Under the pieces are notes generated by a model. That model worked only from the letters and a program-made list of their open reading frames with translations. It searched no databases and was not told the DNA's origin. 64,000 nucleotides of DNA, from positions 29,547,044 through 29,611,043 of the forward strand of contig NC_049911.1 in the NCBI RefSeq assembly GCF_001411555.2. Reading direction: 5' to 3'. Made by a program: the position numbers and the translations under genes. Each line of letters begins with the position of its first letter. Position 1 is the first letter of the stretch. Below, in pieces: positions 1 through 12,800 of this stretch. The DNA comes from Juglans regia (lineage: Eukaryota; Streptophyta; Magnoliopsida; Fagales; Juglandaceae).

Positions 1-1147
1 TCAGTGTAAAGAGGATAGAAAATCGTAATCTTTCATTGATTGAGACAGTTTTGAACATGTTTCGATATTTTTGTCATAATTTTGGTTACAGATATCAGAA
101 TCGAGCATGTGACCCCAATTCGGAAAACTCTTTTCGGCGCACATGTCTTGGGCACTGAGCATAGCTCAATTTGCATCATTTTTAAAGCTAAATTCCACTG
201 CTATTTTTCGTTATTTGTTACATTTTATGGTAATATTTTATTTACTATTTTGGAAGTGATTTTAAACTTGATTTGGGCCAGATTTTTTGCATATTACTTC
301 TTTTATTACGCATTTAATTTTGGTATGATTATTGAGATTTTGATATTTTTGATAAAATTCTAATACAATTGATTTTCAGCTATTACATCCCGACTTGTGA
401 GTTGATTTGATCATTCTTAAATATTGATAATTTGAATTGAATATCAAAGACGTTTTCTCTGTATTTTTGAACGATTTTTTTGTTTTCTTTTGTGTGAATT
501 ATTTGTTAAAATTAACATAATCATTATTTTATCTAGAGTCAGTTGAATCTAAGAACGGCTAGCTGCTTGCTGAATACGGGAAAGGATTGAATTCAATGAC
601 ACTTGGTCCATATATATGTATGGTGGGGTTGTCCAAATTCAGTGTTTGGAGGTCCTGTCCTACCCAGTTAATCAAATCAATCATACCTATATATGTACCA
701 TGACAATAATATTATTAGCCAATCATTTTTGTTGATAGACTGTCTTAAAGAACGGTTGATTCCTGGCCTTATTCTACCAAGCAATGCTATTATTTATCCT
801 GAACTTTGTTGATGTGTCACATTTTAATTAATGATTTCTTCCATCAATAACTTAATGGCATCTATTTAAAATATGACTGAGGATGATAAAAATTAAGCCG
901 AAAAAGTGCATTACTCCGTCTGCAAGTTGCTTCAGTTGCTAATTATGTGACGAATGGAGGCATCCATGTTTGTTTGGAATGTGAAAAGCATTTAATTCAG
1001 TTCCAAGTACTTTGATGCTAGGCAATGTCTAGCTTGCCTTTTTGCTGGAGACATTGAAAACTTACTGCAATCTGGAATCATCACCTCCTGCTATTTAAAG
1101 ACGGTAATGCAGAGATCACTTTTGAGTAGATGCAAGGTCCTCGCTAT

Positions 1148-1625
1148 GAGCATTCTCATTGTATTGATCAAATTCATCTTTAAAATTTAATCAATATCAC
1201 CCTTTTTTATATTTACCTATTTCATTTAAATTCAATCTCCACATTGGATTAACCATCCACTCTCTATATAATAATAAAATATTATTAAATTAATAATTTT
1301 TTTATTTAATTTATTTATATCACATTTTATAATTCTATCAATTTAATATTAATAATAATTATATTCTAATTAAATTAATATTAAAAAAATCATATTTTCA
1401 AATGTCATTTAATGTTAATAAAAAAAATTGAAATTAAACTTAATTGGAGTGAGAAATTATTATTTTAATATTTGGTAAACCAATTGTGATTCTCTATATT
1501 TGACTAATCATTATAACAAAAATTTAAATTATTTTAGAGATGGTCAATCTAATGTAGAATCTTTTTAATATAAATTATCTAAATTTTAATTAATCTCTTC
1601 ATTCGGTTAAGCCAATAGAATGCTC
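1148..1625. repeat. Inverted-repeat element, GAGCATTCT family
   Basis: The left end reads GAGCATTCTCATTG. The right end, reverse-complemented, reads GAGCATTCTATTGG. The interior is AT-rich without coding capacity. Size and ends match the element at 32649-33129, and the two share internal stretches such as the CTATATAATAATAAAATA block. The features fit a non-autonomous DNA transposon (MITE). The flanking three bases are TAT and TAA, so a target duplication is not clean. Confidence 0.7.
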
Positions 1626-2468
1626 TAATATGCTTGCTTGTGGTGAATTGAATTCAAGATCCATCTTCAAGTGGATGCAAAATCCTGTCGTCTTCCAAAA
1701 CAAAATCGATAGGACCTGGCCCATCAGTTTGTCTTTTAGGCCCCATCTGATTAAAGGTTGGCAACCTTCATCAGTAGGAATCGATTTTTTTCTTTTTCTT
1801 TTTTCACCTTCCAAATCCATTAATAAAACTCAATTTCAGTATATTAATATATCAAAAATAAATAACTATTTTAATTATAAAGAAATTTACTTAAGTAAAT
1901 TTATAAACTAACGTAATTTTATGTGATACGTTAGAAAGTAAAATTAATTTTATTATAAAATAAATCTATCGTATTTATATTTTATAACACATGCTTTAAA
2001 GTAAGAATATATTTATAAAATGATATTATTTTTATAAAAATATGTTATAAAACTACCATTCATTTTGCGTAATGTGTTATAAAAAAAAAAAAAAAAAAAG
2101 CTTGTTTATCATTTTTGAAAATAAAACCTTTACAGCTGTATGTTTTCTGACCATAAAGAGACTATTTTCTGGGCTCATGATCCCATAAAAAATGTGTCAA
2201 AATAATAAAATAAACTAATGCAGGAAGCTCTCCTATCAATTCACCATCTACTTCTCCAATCAACCATGTTTTTGTCCCCATCGATGTTCAGGTCTCATAT
2301 GGATGAGATAAACAAATAAAAAAACGCGATGTATTCGTGAAACGACATTAATTAAATGATAATTTATTATTTTAATTTAGTATTAGTATGGCCACCTAAT
2401 CAAAACAAAACAACTCCATGTGTAATAATATTTATCTCTGGAGGACCAAAAGGCAAAAAGATAATACT

Positions 2469-2592
2469 ATGTTTGGCAAGTGAGAGTACTTGAAGTACTC
2501 TCACTACTATTTTTTATTTTATTATTATTTTTTATCTATTTTATTATTATTTATAAATATTCTCAACACTCCTCACTATCCAAACGTCACCT
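2469..2592. repeat. Small GTTTGG-ended inverted-repeat element
   Basis: The left end TGTTTGGCAAGTGAG pairs with a right end that reads CTCACTATCCAAACG on the plus strand. The interior is T-rich. It resembles the other GTTTGGAT-ended MITEs in this window but is shorter and diverged, so the boundaries are approximate. Confidence 0.45.
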
Positions 2593-5500
2593 AAGAAGTG
2601 GGGGCATCATGGTAACAAATGTGGGGACAAATATTCGTTTTGATTAAGATTTGTTGCAGTATCAGCCTATCAGGTTGCAATTAACGTGGATTATATATAT
2701 ATATATATATATAGATTTATCCTATTCAAAGACTCGTGCTATTGTTTATAGTCATCCCTTTGGTTATCTGTCACCAACTCACTGTAATTAATCTATGGTC
2801 ATGTCAATTAATAAAATTTCATTTTAATAATGTTGGGCGGCAAAGACCAGAGAGAGAGAGAGAGAGTGCGTGTTTGTTGGTACGGAGAAAGTGTGATATC
2901 AATGGAAAAGGAAGCGAGAGAGCCATGCATGCGACAAAAGGATATTATTGCTTGGTATATAATAAAGACAATTTTATTATAGAGCCTAGGGTTTCAAAAA
3001 ATTCTCTTTTTTATGCGTCGTGTCAAACTTTTTCAAGTACCGTGCATCAGGTTACATGCGTGATCAGTTTGAAACGATTGGATTTTTATTGTCAAACGAA
3101 GGGGATTAATGCAGTTTAAACCAGTCATCAGATATATTTTTTAATTAATATTTAAATGATTAAAATTTACTATTTCCAATGGTTTGAGTTTTTATATTAT
3201 ACCATATATAATTAAATTGATTTATTTTTATCTAATTTATATAAAGTATCTGAAAAAATAAGGCTAGCTTCTTCTAGCTCCATAATCATGATTGCAAATT
3301 ACACTTTTAAAGCAATTTTGGATGAAAGTGTTTACGCTAAAAACTCATTCACCTGTCTCCCTTTAAAAATTTAAAAGTGTAAAAGTACTAACATTGGTTT
3401 TTTTTATAGACATATGCAAAATCATAGTTTTTAGAAATTGATTTTACATATTAAAAAAAAATTCACAGTATATTATATATTTTTGAGCTAAATAATTTTT
3501 TTCTTATTTTTTTAATATTTTGCAATTAACACCATTACAAATTATATCATTTAACACCTACTAAATTTTTTTTTCTAAAATTATATTCGTTGGTGGAGAG
3601 ATAGAAAAAGTAATAAAATAAAATTAAAAGAATGAACAGTACATCTTTAAATTTATAAAAATATTATTTATAGTTATACAAATTTTTAATATAAATATAT
3701 ATATATAAATATGTAGATGCATAATCTAATACTAATATTTTAAAAGAATTCACAGCACACGATCATTCCATTAATGCAGCAGCACAGTTTGACCAAAATC
3801 GCAACTTAGGACCACTCCTGAATAGAAAATTCTGATCACTAATAAATAATCCAAAGGCCAGACAATTAATTTGGTAATCATTCATGGGATCATTTGAATG
3901 TACCAACTGCGTGAGGTAATATAATTACATAGTGACTGTCCAAATATCCAAAAAAGAAAATAAAAAAGTTTGGATCTGTTCATGTACGGATGAGAGGATA
4001 TGTGCTTCTTCCACAACCAAACCAAAATAATTGAGATAATTATTTTGGGACAACTGTTGGTGGTTTGGCTAAAGTGACACAGGGAAAATATATAACAAAG
4101 CTATAAAAGAGAAAGATATGGTAGGGGCGTGCTATTATTAAAAAAGCAAGACTTCTTTGCTAGCTGCATAATTCCTACAACCAATTGAATCTACTTATAA
4201 TCATGATTTTCTTCTGTCATAAATGAGAGTTATTAATAAATTTGAGTATTGTCTTCTTCTAATAAAAAAGAACAAGTTCATGAATTGTGCTACTTCCTTG
4301 CACAAATTAAAGAGCCCCATATATATAATTACAAAAAAAACAAAGATACATGATTATATATAATAATATATAATAAAGTTAGCCAAAATCCAATACCCCA
4401 CAATCTACACAAAAGAGAGTGTTTTATGCAGTACTACACCTCTCAATTACAAGTCCGGCCTGCCTGCCTTTTTCTTCTTCCATGGGGCCCCAAATTGACA
4501 AAAACAATCAAACAAATTCAAATGGAAAGGTGAGAATTATGGGAGCTAAAATGAAATTAATGGAGGGGGGGAAAAGAAAATTCGAAGACCAACATGACCC
4601 CCACAAGCCACAAAAGGGTCATCATTGTGGAAGAGGATGTTTGTGGTACATTCTGCAAATTATACTTTATTATCACACCCGAGAAGAAGAAGAAGGAAGA
4701 AAGAAAAAGAAAGAAGAAAGAAAGACATTTGCCATGGTTAGTGCATGTAGTAATGATGAAGGTCCCAACTAAAGAAGATTAGCTGATTAGACAGTCTAGT
4801 ACACTAGCAGGACCTAAAGTGTAACCCAAAGTAACTTTACATGAGATCAAGATCATTGCATACTTTTGAGTGTTAATTGAGCGTGCATGGTAGACTGTGC
4901 CTCCATCATTTTGTTTTTTATTTTATTTTTCTCCATTATTTCAAATAATTAATGACATGATGCAATTTTTAATACCAAAAAGATTTCACTATGTAAGGGG
5001 ACCATCAATCATATGATCATCACAACCGGTGTGAAAATTTTGTTACTCTTTAAAAATATTAACAAAGCAAATCCCGTCTTGACTTTCGGCCTATTAATCT
5101 GGCCGCCATGCCTTCCATCCCTAGCTCGCTAGCTTTTTATTAATGCACTATGGATTGCTATTTTATCTAATTATTCGTGGGGAAAAATCACTGCAAGGAC
5201 AAATTTTAAAAGCTAGCATGCATAGCTCAAACTCAACAACTCATGTGGACCACGGATATTTATTATTATTATTATTAAACATAGTGAATTTCATCTCAAA
5301 CGATCCGTAAATATAAATTTTTATGTCTAAATTTATATACTTCTCTTCATTCAATTTTTATATGCTTTATTTATTATTTAATTAAACAATATCTTATCAA
5401 CTTTAAAACATCATCACGGGCAATTCGATCATTCTGTTCTCCTCCGGCCCCACTAAAAATTTACACCAACAAGCATTAAATTTTGTGAGATCCCCAAAAG

Positions 5501-6538
5501 ATATATATAAAACAAAGATCTGTAGAAACGTAAATAAAAATTTTCAATGTTTGGTGTTGCGGAATATATACTATCATGATCACCAGGAAGAGTAGGTAAC
5601 AATATTGCAAAACCCAATTAAACAAATTGATGATCTTATCCTCCAAACAAAAGGAAAATTGTCAATATCAAAGCAAATCATGCGATCAAAAGAAGTAGGC
5701 ATCATCCCAGATTTTTCCAGCAGAAGAGATTTGAAGAAATCTCGAAACTAACGCTAGGTGTCCTAAACTCAATCTACTACACAAATGACGAAACATTGGA
5801 GGATTTGGGTTGACGTAGAAGTCACTTTCAGTATGCAGAATTTGAAGTGCAAAAGCAGACAGATAGCAACGCCCAATAATCAGGAATATCTCCAAAAAAG
5901 AAGTTATAATTCCTTCTTCTCCATTGTCAATTCACAATTATCAAAGAGGATTTAATTAAGTAGAAGAAAAAGGAATAAATAAATTGGGAAAAAAAAAGGA
6001 AGTTTCGCATGAATTATTTATATAAGATCCCAGCCTAACATAACCAATAATCCACCATTGAAAAGGCCAAAAAACCATAAGCAAACAAACAAAAAAGATT
6101 CGTGCAAAATGGAAGCTAGCTAGCCCAGTATATCTGCCTTTGCATTACCCTCTAATCCGGATTCTGGTATCTGTTCTATTGTGTATCCCATAACTGATAC
6201 TTTTTAGCTTGAAAAATATCTGTAACTACTTGGAAAACATTATCTTGCAAACAGACCAAACAACATAAGTTTCGAGGTCTGAGATTATATATGATCAACA
6301 CAAGCACGGATTAAACATTACCCAAACTCCTTAAATTAGCTGCCATGACATGTTAATTAAAACTTGAGAAACGGAATAAGAAAATCACTGTACATTCCTT
6401 TTCTCAGTTTATGATAACAAGGACTAGTTAATTAGCACGAAAACCCAGATAGGTTTTCGCTCCTAATACATAGTAATATCCATAGTAGTCGCCGGTAATA
6501 TACTTCTTTCTTCTTTCCTTTTCTTGTTTTGCTGAGGC

Positions 6539-7336
6539 TCAGTAGTACTTCTGGATGGCGAGGGCCAAAGTTGACTCTTTTTTCCGTTCTTCCTTAAACT
6601 CTTCCCTTAGAATTTTCTTTTTCTCTGCAATGAAGGCATCCACTTTGCGGTTGAATTCCTCCTTGCTCAAGTTATCCACAGAGTAAGACCACGACCTTCG
6701 AGAAGGTTCTTCACCGGAAATCACCAATTTCCTGCATATCTCCGTCGCTGATCGCCGTAACAATCGTTGAGACCTCTCCTCAATTCGTTGCTCGAATCTC
6801 TCGGATATAGTCCTCCGATATGGATTTTTACGCAAAGCCTTCTCACTGACCGCAGCAACTCTCTCTGACTGAATTGGAGAGACCAAAGGCTTGGTGACAA
6901 GAGAAACTATGCAATCTTCCTCATGAACCGGAGAGACAGCATTGTCGGAGCAAACCATGTGCTTGTCATGAAAGGTCTCTTCCTGCGTCGGTGGCTCCTC
7001 GCCAGGGGCGAACCTCCTGCTAGAGTCGTAGTGTTCGATGAACTCGTCGTACACATCGGACGTAGCGTCTTTTTCACCGGAGTAGGCGTATATGATTAAA
7101 ATAATGATCATGACGAGAAGGAGGACGTATAAAGTGCAATCAAATATGGCGATGAATCGCCGGAGAAAATCGCTGGCTGTTTCCACGGCAACCGGAACCC
7201 AGGTAGTGGATATCGAAAGCACAATTAACAGAGCAGCACAAATTTCGAAAATCCACTTAAGGTTTCGCTGCCGATTATACCTTCTCCAAGCATTGGCTTT
7301 CTCAACCTTGACGCTATCAATTTCGTACGAAGCCAT
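6539..7336 (-). CDS. DUF4408/DUF761-type membrane protein
   Basis: This is one uninterrupted 265-codon frame starting at the ATG complementary to 7334-7336. Two hydrophobic segments are visible near residues 29-52 and 65-87, separated by a short polar loop. A long charged middle follows. The C-terminus (about 222-252) contains SKEEFNRKVDAFIAEKKK, which resembles the short DUF761 motif found at the end of many plant DUF4408 proteins. The family has no well-established biochemical role. The topology suggests an integral membrane protein with a cytosolic tail, which is inference. The lack of introns is usual for this family. On the coding strand a TATTTATAAG box lies about 70-80 bp upstream of the ATG. 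There is no neighbour on the same strand within several kb, so it is a stand-alone gene. Confidence 0.85.
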   Translation of the reverse strand: MASYEIDSVKVEKANAWRRYNRQRNLKWIFEICAALLIVLSISTTWVPVAVETASDFLRRFIAIFDCTLYVLLLVMIIILIIYAYSGEKDATSDVYDEFIEHYDSSRRFAPGEEPPTQEETFHDKHMVCSDNAVSPVHEEDCIVSLVTKPLVSPIQSERVAAVSEKALRKNPYRRTISERFEQRIEERSQRLLRRSATEICRKLVISGEEPSRRSWSYSVDNLSKEEFNRKVDAFIAEKKKILREEFKEERKKESTLALAIQKYY

Positions 7337-8665
7337 CTAGTGATATGTATGTTTCTCAAAGCACAAAACCGTTCGCCGGGAGAATATAAGGAAGTGATCA
7401 GTTGTACGTACTTATAAATAGGAAGCGCAGAAAATGGTTTTCAGGGTTGGGTATTATATCGTTGGGAGAGAAGAAGAAGAAGGAAGGTATTACGGGTGAT
7501 CAAAGCGGAAAGATTTCCGAGAAATTAAACGGAGTGCGAGAAAAGTAAAGAAAGGGAGAGAAGAAAACTAGGGACATAGAGTGGGAAGAGGAGGAAGAAG
7601 TAGCTCTTTAAATTATATGCTGCTGCCTGCGAACTGTGAGGTTTAGCTTAGTATTTGCAACTTTAAGAATTATTGGGCCGTCTCAGAATGGCATGGGTGG
7701 AGAGAAAGATCCACTGCCCCTTTTTATAGATCAGCTAGCTCTGATCAATAATACTTCCAGGGTTCATTTTTCAAATTTTTTTTTTCTTTTAAAAAGTTGA
7801 AAACAGTACTATATTAATTTCTTTATCTCCCTGCCAAATAATATATATATATATATATATCTAATTCTACTTTTATTCTTACATTTTATCATTTTTAATC
7901 ATATTAATAGATATATTTCAGATTTTCACAGAAATGCAACAAAGACACTAAAATATAGAGAAATAACATAACATCATTTCTCCATCTCGAAAGTGAGGGG
8001 TGTAGGGGAAGGAGGAGTAGGGGTAAGACTAGTGAAGCTGCTGCACATGGAGCGAACGCCAACCATACTGTATATAGCATGACTGGGACTGGGACTGGGA
8101 CTCCGCGGGTAAGTAGCGCCCGTAGGTGCGCTGACTGCAGACAAGTCAAGAACGGACACCGACGGTTGGCAACGTGTCATTTCTCGCCGTCTTAATTTGT
8201 GTTATTTATATACTAATTATTTATTTATTTATTTTTGTGAACTTTTAAGTAGTTATATAATTTCAACCACGCATGTCTTTTTCTCAGTGGGTAGTAATAA
8301 AAACAAATCACAAAAATAAATGAACAAATTAAGAAACCGTGAGATTTTTTCATTGCCATGAGGAGACAGGACTTCCAACCCGAAGATCCGGAGAGCGGGG
8401 CCTGCATGGGGAGCTCATGAAATTCCGAAAAAGCGAGATAGAAAAACAAAAGCAAAAAGTCTCCTGGAGATAATACCATCATTGCTTTGAGACGAATGGG
8501 AGGTTTTAGCTAGTTTGAAATAAGATAAAATGTGAAAAAAAGTTAAAATATTATTAAAATATTATGTTTTAATATTAATTTTATTTTAAAGTTTAAAAAT
8601 TTTATTATATTTTATATAAAAATTAAAAAAGTTTATAATTATGAGATACATAAAGATGAATGGAA

Positions 8666-8725
8666 TTGATTTCGGCGTTCTTTCAAAAATCAAAAGTCTC
8701 TCCATCCAAAGAACACCGAAATCAA
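8666..8725. repeat. Short hairpin (18-bp arms)
   Basis: The left arm TTGATTTCGGCGTTCTTT at 8666-8683 pairs with the right arm at 8708-8725 at 17 of 18 positions, with a 24-base loop. It lies immediately right of AT-rich MITE-like sequence. Whether it is transcribed cannot be judged. Confidence 0.7.
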
Positions 8726-9795
8726 GAACTCGAGCTAGCTTGGCCGTGGGGCTGAGGAAACGCATGATTTTTTATTCAAATTAATTAAAAAGGACATCTG
8801 CTGATCGCGTAAAGGTCACGCTCTTCCAAAGCAAAGGCTGACTATGACCAGAATGAACTGGCAGTGGAAAAGGGATGCCACTTGGGTTTCCCTCTGCACT
8901 CTGCAGGTATGATTGAATGAATGAAAGAATCGCACTTCTATTCGCCAGTCTCAGATTGTTATGTACGCACCACTGAACACAAAAAGAGTCAAGTCAAGCG
9001 ACAGACACGCCAAATGGCAAATATGTTGTTCCTTATTTAATATTCGAAAAAAGAACAAGGGAAAATAGAACCCTCACGGTTTGGTTTCTCCTACTTTTCA
9101 AAGGGACCAAGTGGGCTCTCTGCTTTTTCCTGGATTTCTCAAGGAAAATGGATTTCCTGTCCTCTGCTTTTTTCTTTCCTTGAGTGTGGGGAGAAGCACT
9201 GATAACTTCACCTTGTAGGAAATGCGTTTTGACGAATCTATCGGTATAAATAAAAAAGATGTAGATTTTAAACTTTTGCCTCTAGGGTCGTCACAGAAAG
9301 AGATCGAAGAGTCTTTAGATCGACCATTTTCGTGGGGTTGATTGATTGGTCACCAAAAGAATAATTTTGAACGTTCAAATATGGGCCCGGTAGGGAAAAC
9401 GACGATTTAGTTCTACTTCTGAAAAAACTGGCCTTTTGTTTTTGCTGGAAGAAGGGATCCTAAAAGAGGGGACGCATGCCATTTAATTAGACGGCCTTGA
9501 AGTAATTATTAATCAAATTGTCTTGTCCAGTTTCAATTGGATTAGGGAGAAGAAATACATCATCATGTCATCTTCTCCATCAAACAAATACAATTCTTAG
9601 AAGTTAGAACAGTAGTTGAGGCTTTAGCATGTATGGCTTGCAAAACATGATTGATCAACTGTAAGTCTAAAACAGTGTTCTGGAATTTGAGCACTTTTGG
9701 AAGGCTTTTGTACATCATGAGTTAGGTTCTGTATTATGGGCCATTTGCAGCCATGCAGTGAGAAGGAATCAGCGGTATAATTGAGCAGACAAGAA

Positions 9796-9798
<3 letters not shown>

Positions 9799-9833
<35 letters not shown>
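9799..9833. repeat. AT dinucleotide microsatellite
   Basis: About 17 uninterrupted AT units, the longest pure dinucleotide run in the gene-poor left third of the window. Confidence 0.95.
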
Positions 9834-9836
<3 letters not shown>

Positions 9837-12800
9837 GTTCCCCGTGTTCAACGCTTGTACTTCCAATATTACTGGTCCTTTTTTTCCCTTGGCTTCGCGA
9901 TTAAGTAAGTGATTACTGACTAGGATTGATTTAGGTAGAGATTATGTTGGATTGAGGTAATTTTAGGGTAATAGGAAAAAAAAAGCTACATTTGAACGGG
10001 TCCCAGAAAATAAAGAAAGGTAGAATATTATATATGGATCTCGATCTAGGGCTTTGCTTATACGATGATCAGCCTCTTTATAAGCCAACATTTCCTGAGG
10101 ATTTTGATCTATTTCTTTGAAATCATGTCGCCTGCCACTTTCAATAGTCATTCAAATTATTGTTGGATTAATAGCCCATGCAGTAGAATTAATATATTAT
10201 TCAGCAATCGAAGTGAAGGTCAAAATTAAGTTCGGCTAATTTGGTACAAAATTCATTGGAGAAAAGGAAAGACTTCCGGGTTTATAAGTAAAATTTAGCT
10301 TGACCACAACCAATTAACCCAATTAATACACGTGCCAGCTTGCACCTACTACGTAGTTTTATATTCATCTCCAAGTTCTACTCTTCCTAACTAATTAAAA
10401 CAAAGTAGATATAATACTTAGAGATTAGAATTCAAAACTCTGGCCTAGCTCGTGTGGAAAATTAGAACTGGCAATTGCATGCCAACTAATCCCACCAAAT
10501 TGCATTCAATATTTGCCTGAAATTTAGGAATCCAGAATGCGATAGAATTGGAATTTGCATGAAGACATGAGTTCGAAGACAATTTATTTCATTTGGATGT
10601 ATATGTAGAATTTGACTATGATAATGACCTCCTCATGTAGATCCATGATCATGTCTGTAAGTGAAGGCCAAACATTTATCGGCTTATAAACCAAAGCTAG
10701 GTACGTAGCTGCCGTGTCGTAGAAGAAGTCGGTCATAAAAATAAAGCAAAGAGGGGAAAAGAAGCGTACTATATATTTATTTATTTATTTATTAGGTCCG
10801 GTATAAGATTTAAATAAGGGTCGTGTAAATTATGATACAATTACAGCATTAGACACGTACGTACGGCTGAGTAATCCTCTCATGACATTTTACTTGAAGC
10901 TAGCGACTCATGATATGCCCAAAAGTCTTTTGAGTGTTCATAGAAATCAGAATTATCTTTATTTAACAAAAAAAAAAAAGTCAAATTATACTGCATATCT
11001 TATATATAATACGTGGTGTAAATAAACAGAAGGAGAACCAGATTTTAAGGTTAAAGTGAACACTGCTAGCTACTGTTACTCAAATTATGACCCAACTCTT
11101 GTTCATGTAATCATATTCGCTTTGGACACCTGTCAACACTCACCAGATATGCACTTTGTAACAACAAGTTGATCTGCATCGAGTGATCATATCCAGAAGA
11201 TCATAGAAACTTTATCGAGCGAGGGATAGACTTCAACTTTAATATTATATTATTGCTTATGGCAAAAAGTAGGCAAGATAAGAGTATAAAAAGTGATGAG
11301 TCCATGCAAGTTGAGAGTACTCTGGAACCGACCTGTACGTTTTGAAAATACCCGTGAAACAACTAATTATCCCTAGCAATATTTAGGATCGATCAAATCA
11401 TCTTTATATAAAAGTTGATTAAAAAATCCACTTGTAAATATATATGTGTATATATATATATATATGAATTAGAACTGCATGCCACCTTTCATATGAGATA
11501 TGATTTTATCACAGAATTGTAGATAAAAGAAGCTAGAGTACTGTATATATGTGATTAACCAGGACATTGTGAAAGCTGAAAGATTGTATGCGCGCGAGAG
11601 ATATATCATGTGTATCTCATTAATATATATAGATAAGATTCAACTCCTTTTTTCACATTCTAACTCGGTGGCTTGGTGGAGTGGGTGACACTTTGCGCCC
11701 CCTTCTTCATCTTCTTCGGCCTCCTATTTTTTTCCTTTTTTTAAAAATAAAAAATAAAAAATGAAATACTCCTCTTGCTTCCTCTCTAAGAAGTAAACCA
11801 ACACTACGCACTTGTAAAGTTAAAACCACCCCCGAAACAATAATGCAGCCTGCAGCCTTTTGTAGATTAAGCGCCACGTCTACGTTTTGGTTGCCTTGTT
11901 CCACATGCTCTGTGTGATTTGACGCGAGAGATCATTCTTTCCAACAATAGCACGGTGTCACTTGTATTCCCGATTCCAAAAAATGAAATTTGCCACGCGT
12001 CAATGCATGGGTGGTAATATTTGAAGTTCCAGAAGCATAGGATTTCTGTATGACCTTTCCGGCCGCCTGTTAGCATGCATGACGATGTTAGCTGGGGATG
12101 TTGGGACAAAAACATCTTTTGCTGAGAAGACCACTGGCAGTACTGCACGCAAGGACTCAGAAATATGTTACGGCGCTACGTGGATTGCCCCAGACTATAA
12201 CTTTTTATTTCTGCATTTTTTATTTTTATTTTTACTGGCTTGAATTGAAACGGAGCGTAGAGGGTTTGCTAAATACTCTGAATTCAGGCCTAGTTGAACT
12301 ATAATTTATTATTGCATGTAAAATTTTCCTGTAAAGTGAACAGTGAATATATATAAAAAAAATATTTATAATTGTGAATTGTGCAACCATCGTGTAATCA
12401 CTTTAAAAAAAATTAATAAAACATAAAATCTACATTAAATAAATTAATTTTTTAACAGTGAATTCTACTATTTTTCAAAACGATTACGCGACGTTTACTC
12501 ACTTTACAATTGTATATATAATTACTAATATATATATGTATATGTAATATATATATATATTTATATATTTTATATATATATGCAAAGAAGTAAGAATATC
12601 CGAATCCCACCAAATAAAAGGAACATCATTATCGTAAAAGCCAACTTTGAGGGAGAGATGATTGAGTTAATGGAAGATATATATGGCCCATTAATTTCAT
12701 AGGTGTTAAGAAACTAGAATTGCATAAGTAAAATCAATGAATTAGGACCACCAAACTTTTGAGTAACATGATGTACAAAACCCAACGGCTCTGGCCAAGT

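Larger units (their letters stand above)
1..6538. other. Gene-free left flank
   Basis: I see no convincing gene in these 6.5 kb. The stretch is AT-rich with many stop codons in all frames. It holds a 478-bp inverted-repeat element (1148-1625), a segment at about 1890-2000 related to the palindromic element at 30211-30341, a poly(A) run near 2082-2099, a small GTTTGG-ended element (about 2469-2592), and an AT microsatellite near 2692-2714. The short open frames at 2736-3119, 4419-4772 and 5686-5895 (minus) have low-complexity or unrecognisable products, and I did not call them. Confidence 0.6.

Noticed and set aside
2736..3119. 127-codon plus-strand open frame
   Set aside because: No domain, no plausible promoter or exon chain, and it includes a GA microsatellite. 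Composition resembles the surrounding noncoding DNA.
4419..4772. 117-codon open frame with a Lys/Glu-rich tail
   Set aside because: The tail comes from a GAAGAA repeat, and the remainder matches no family I recognise.
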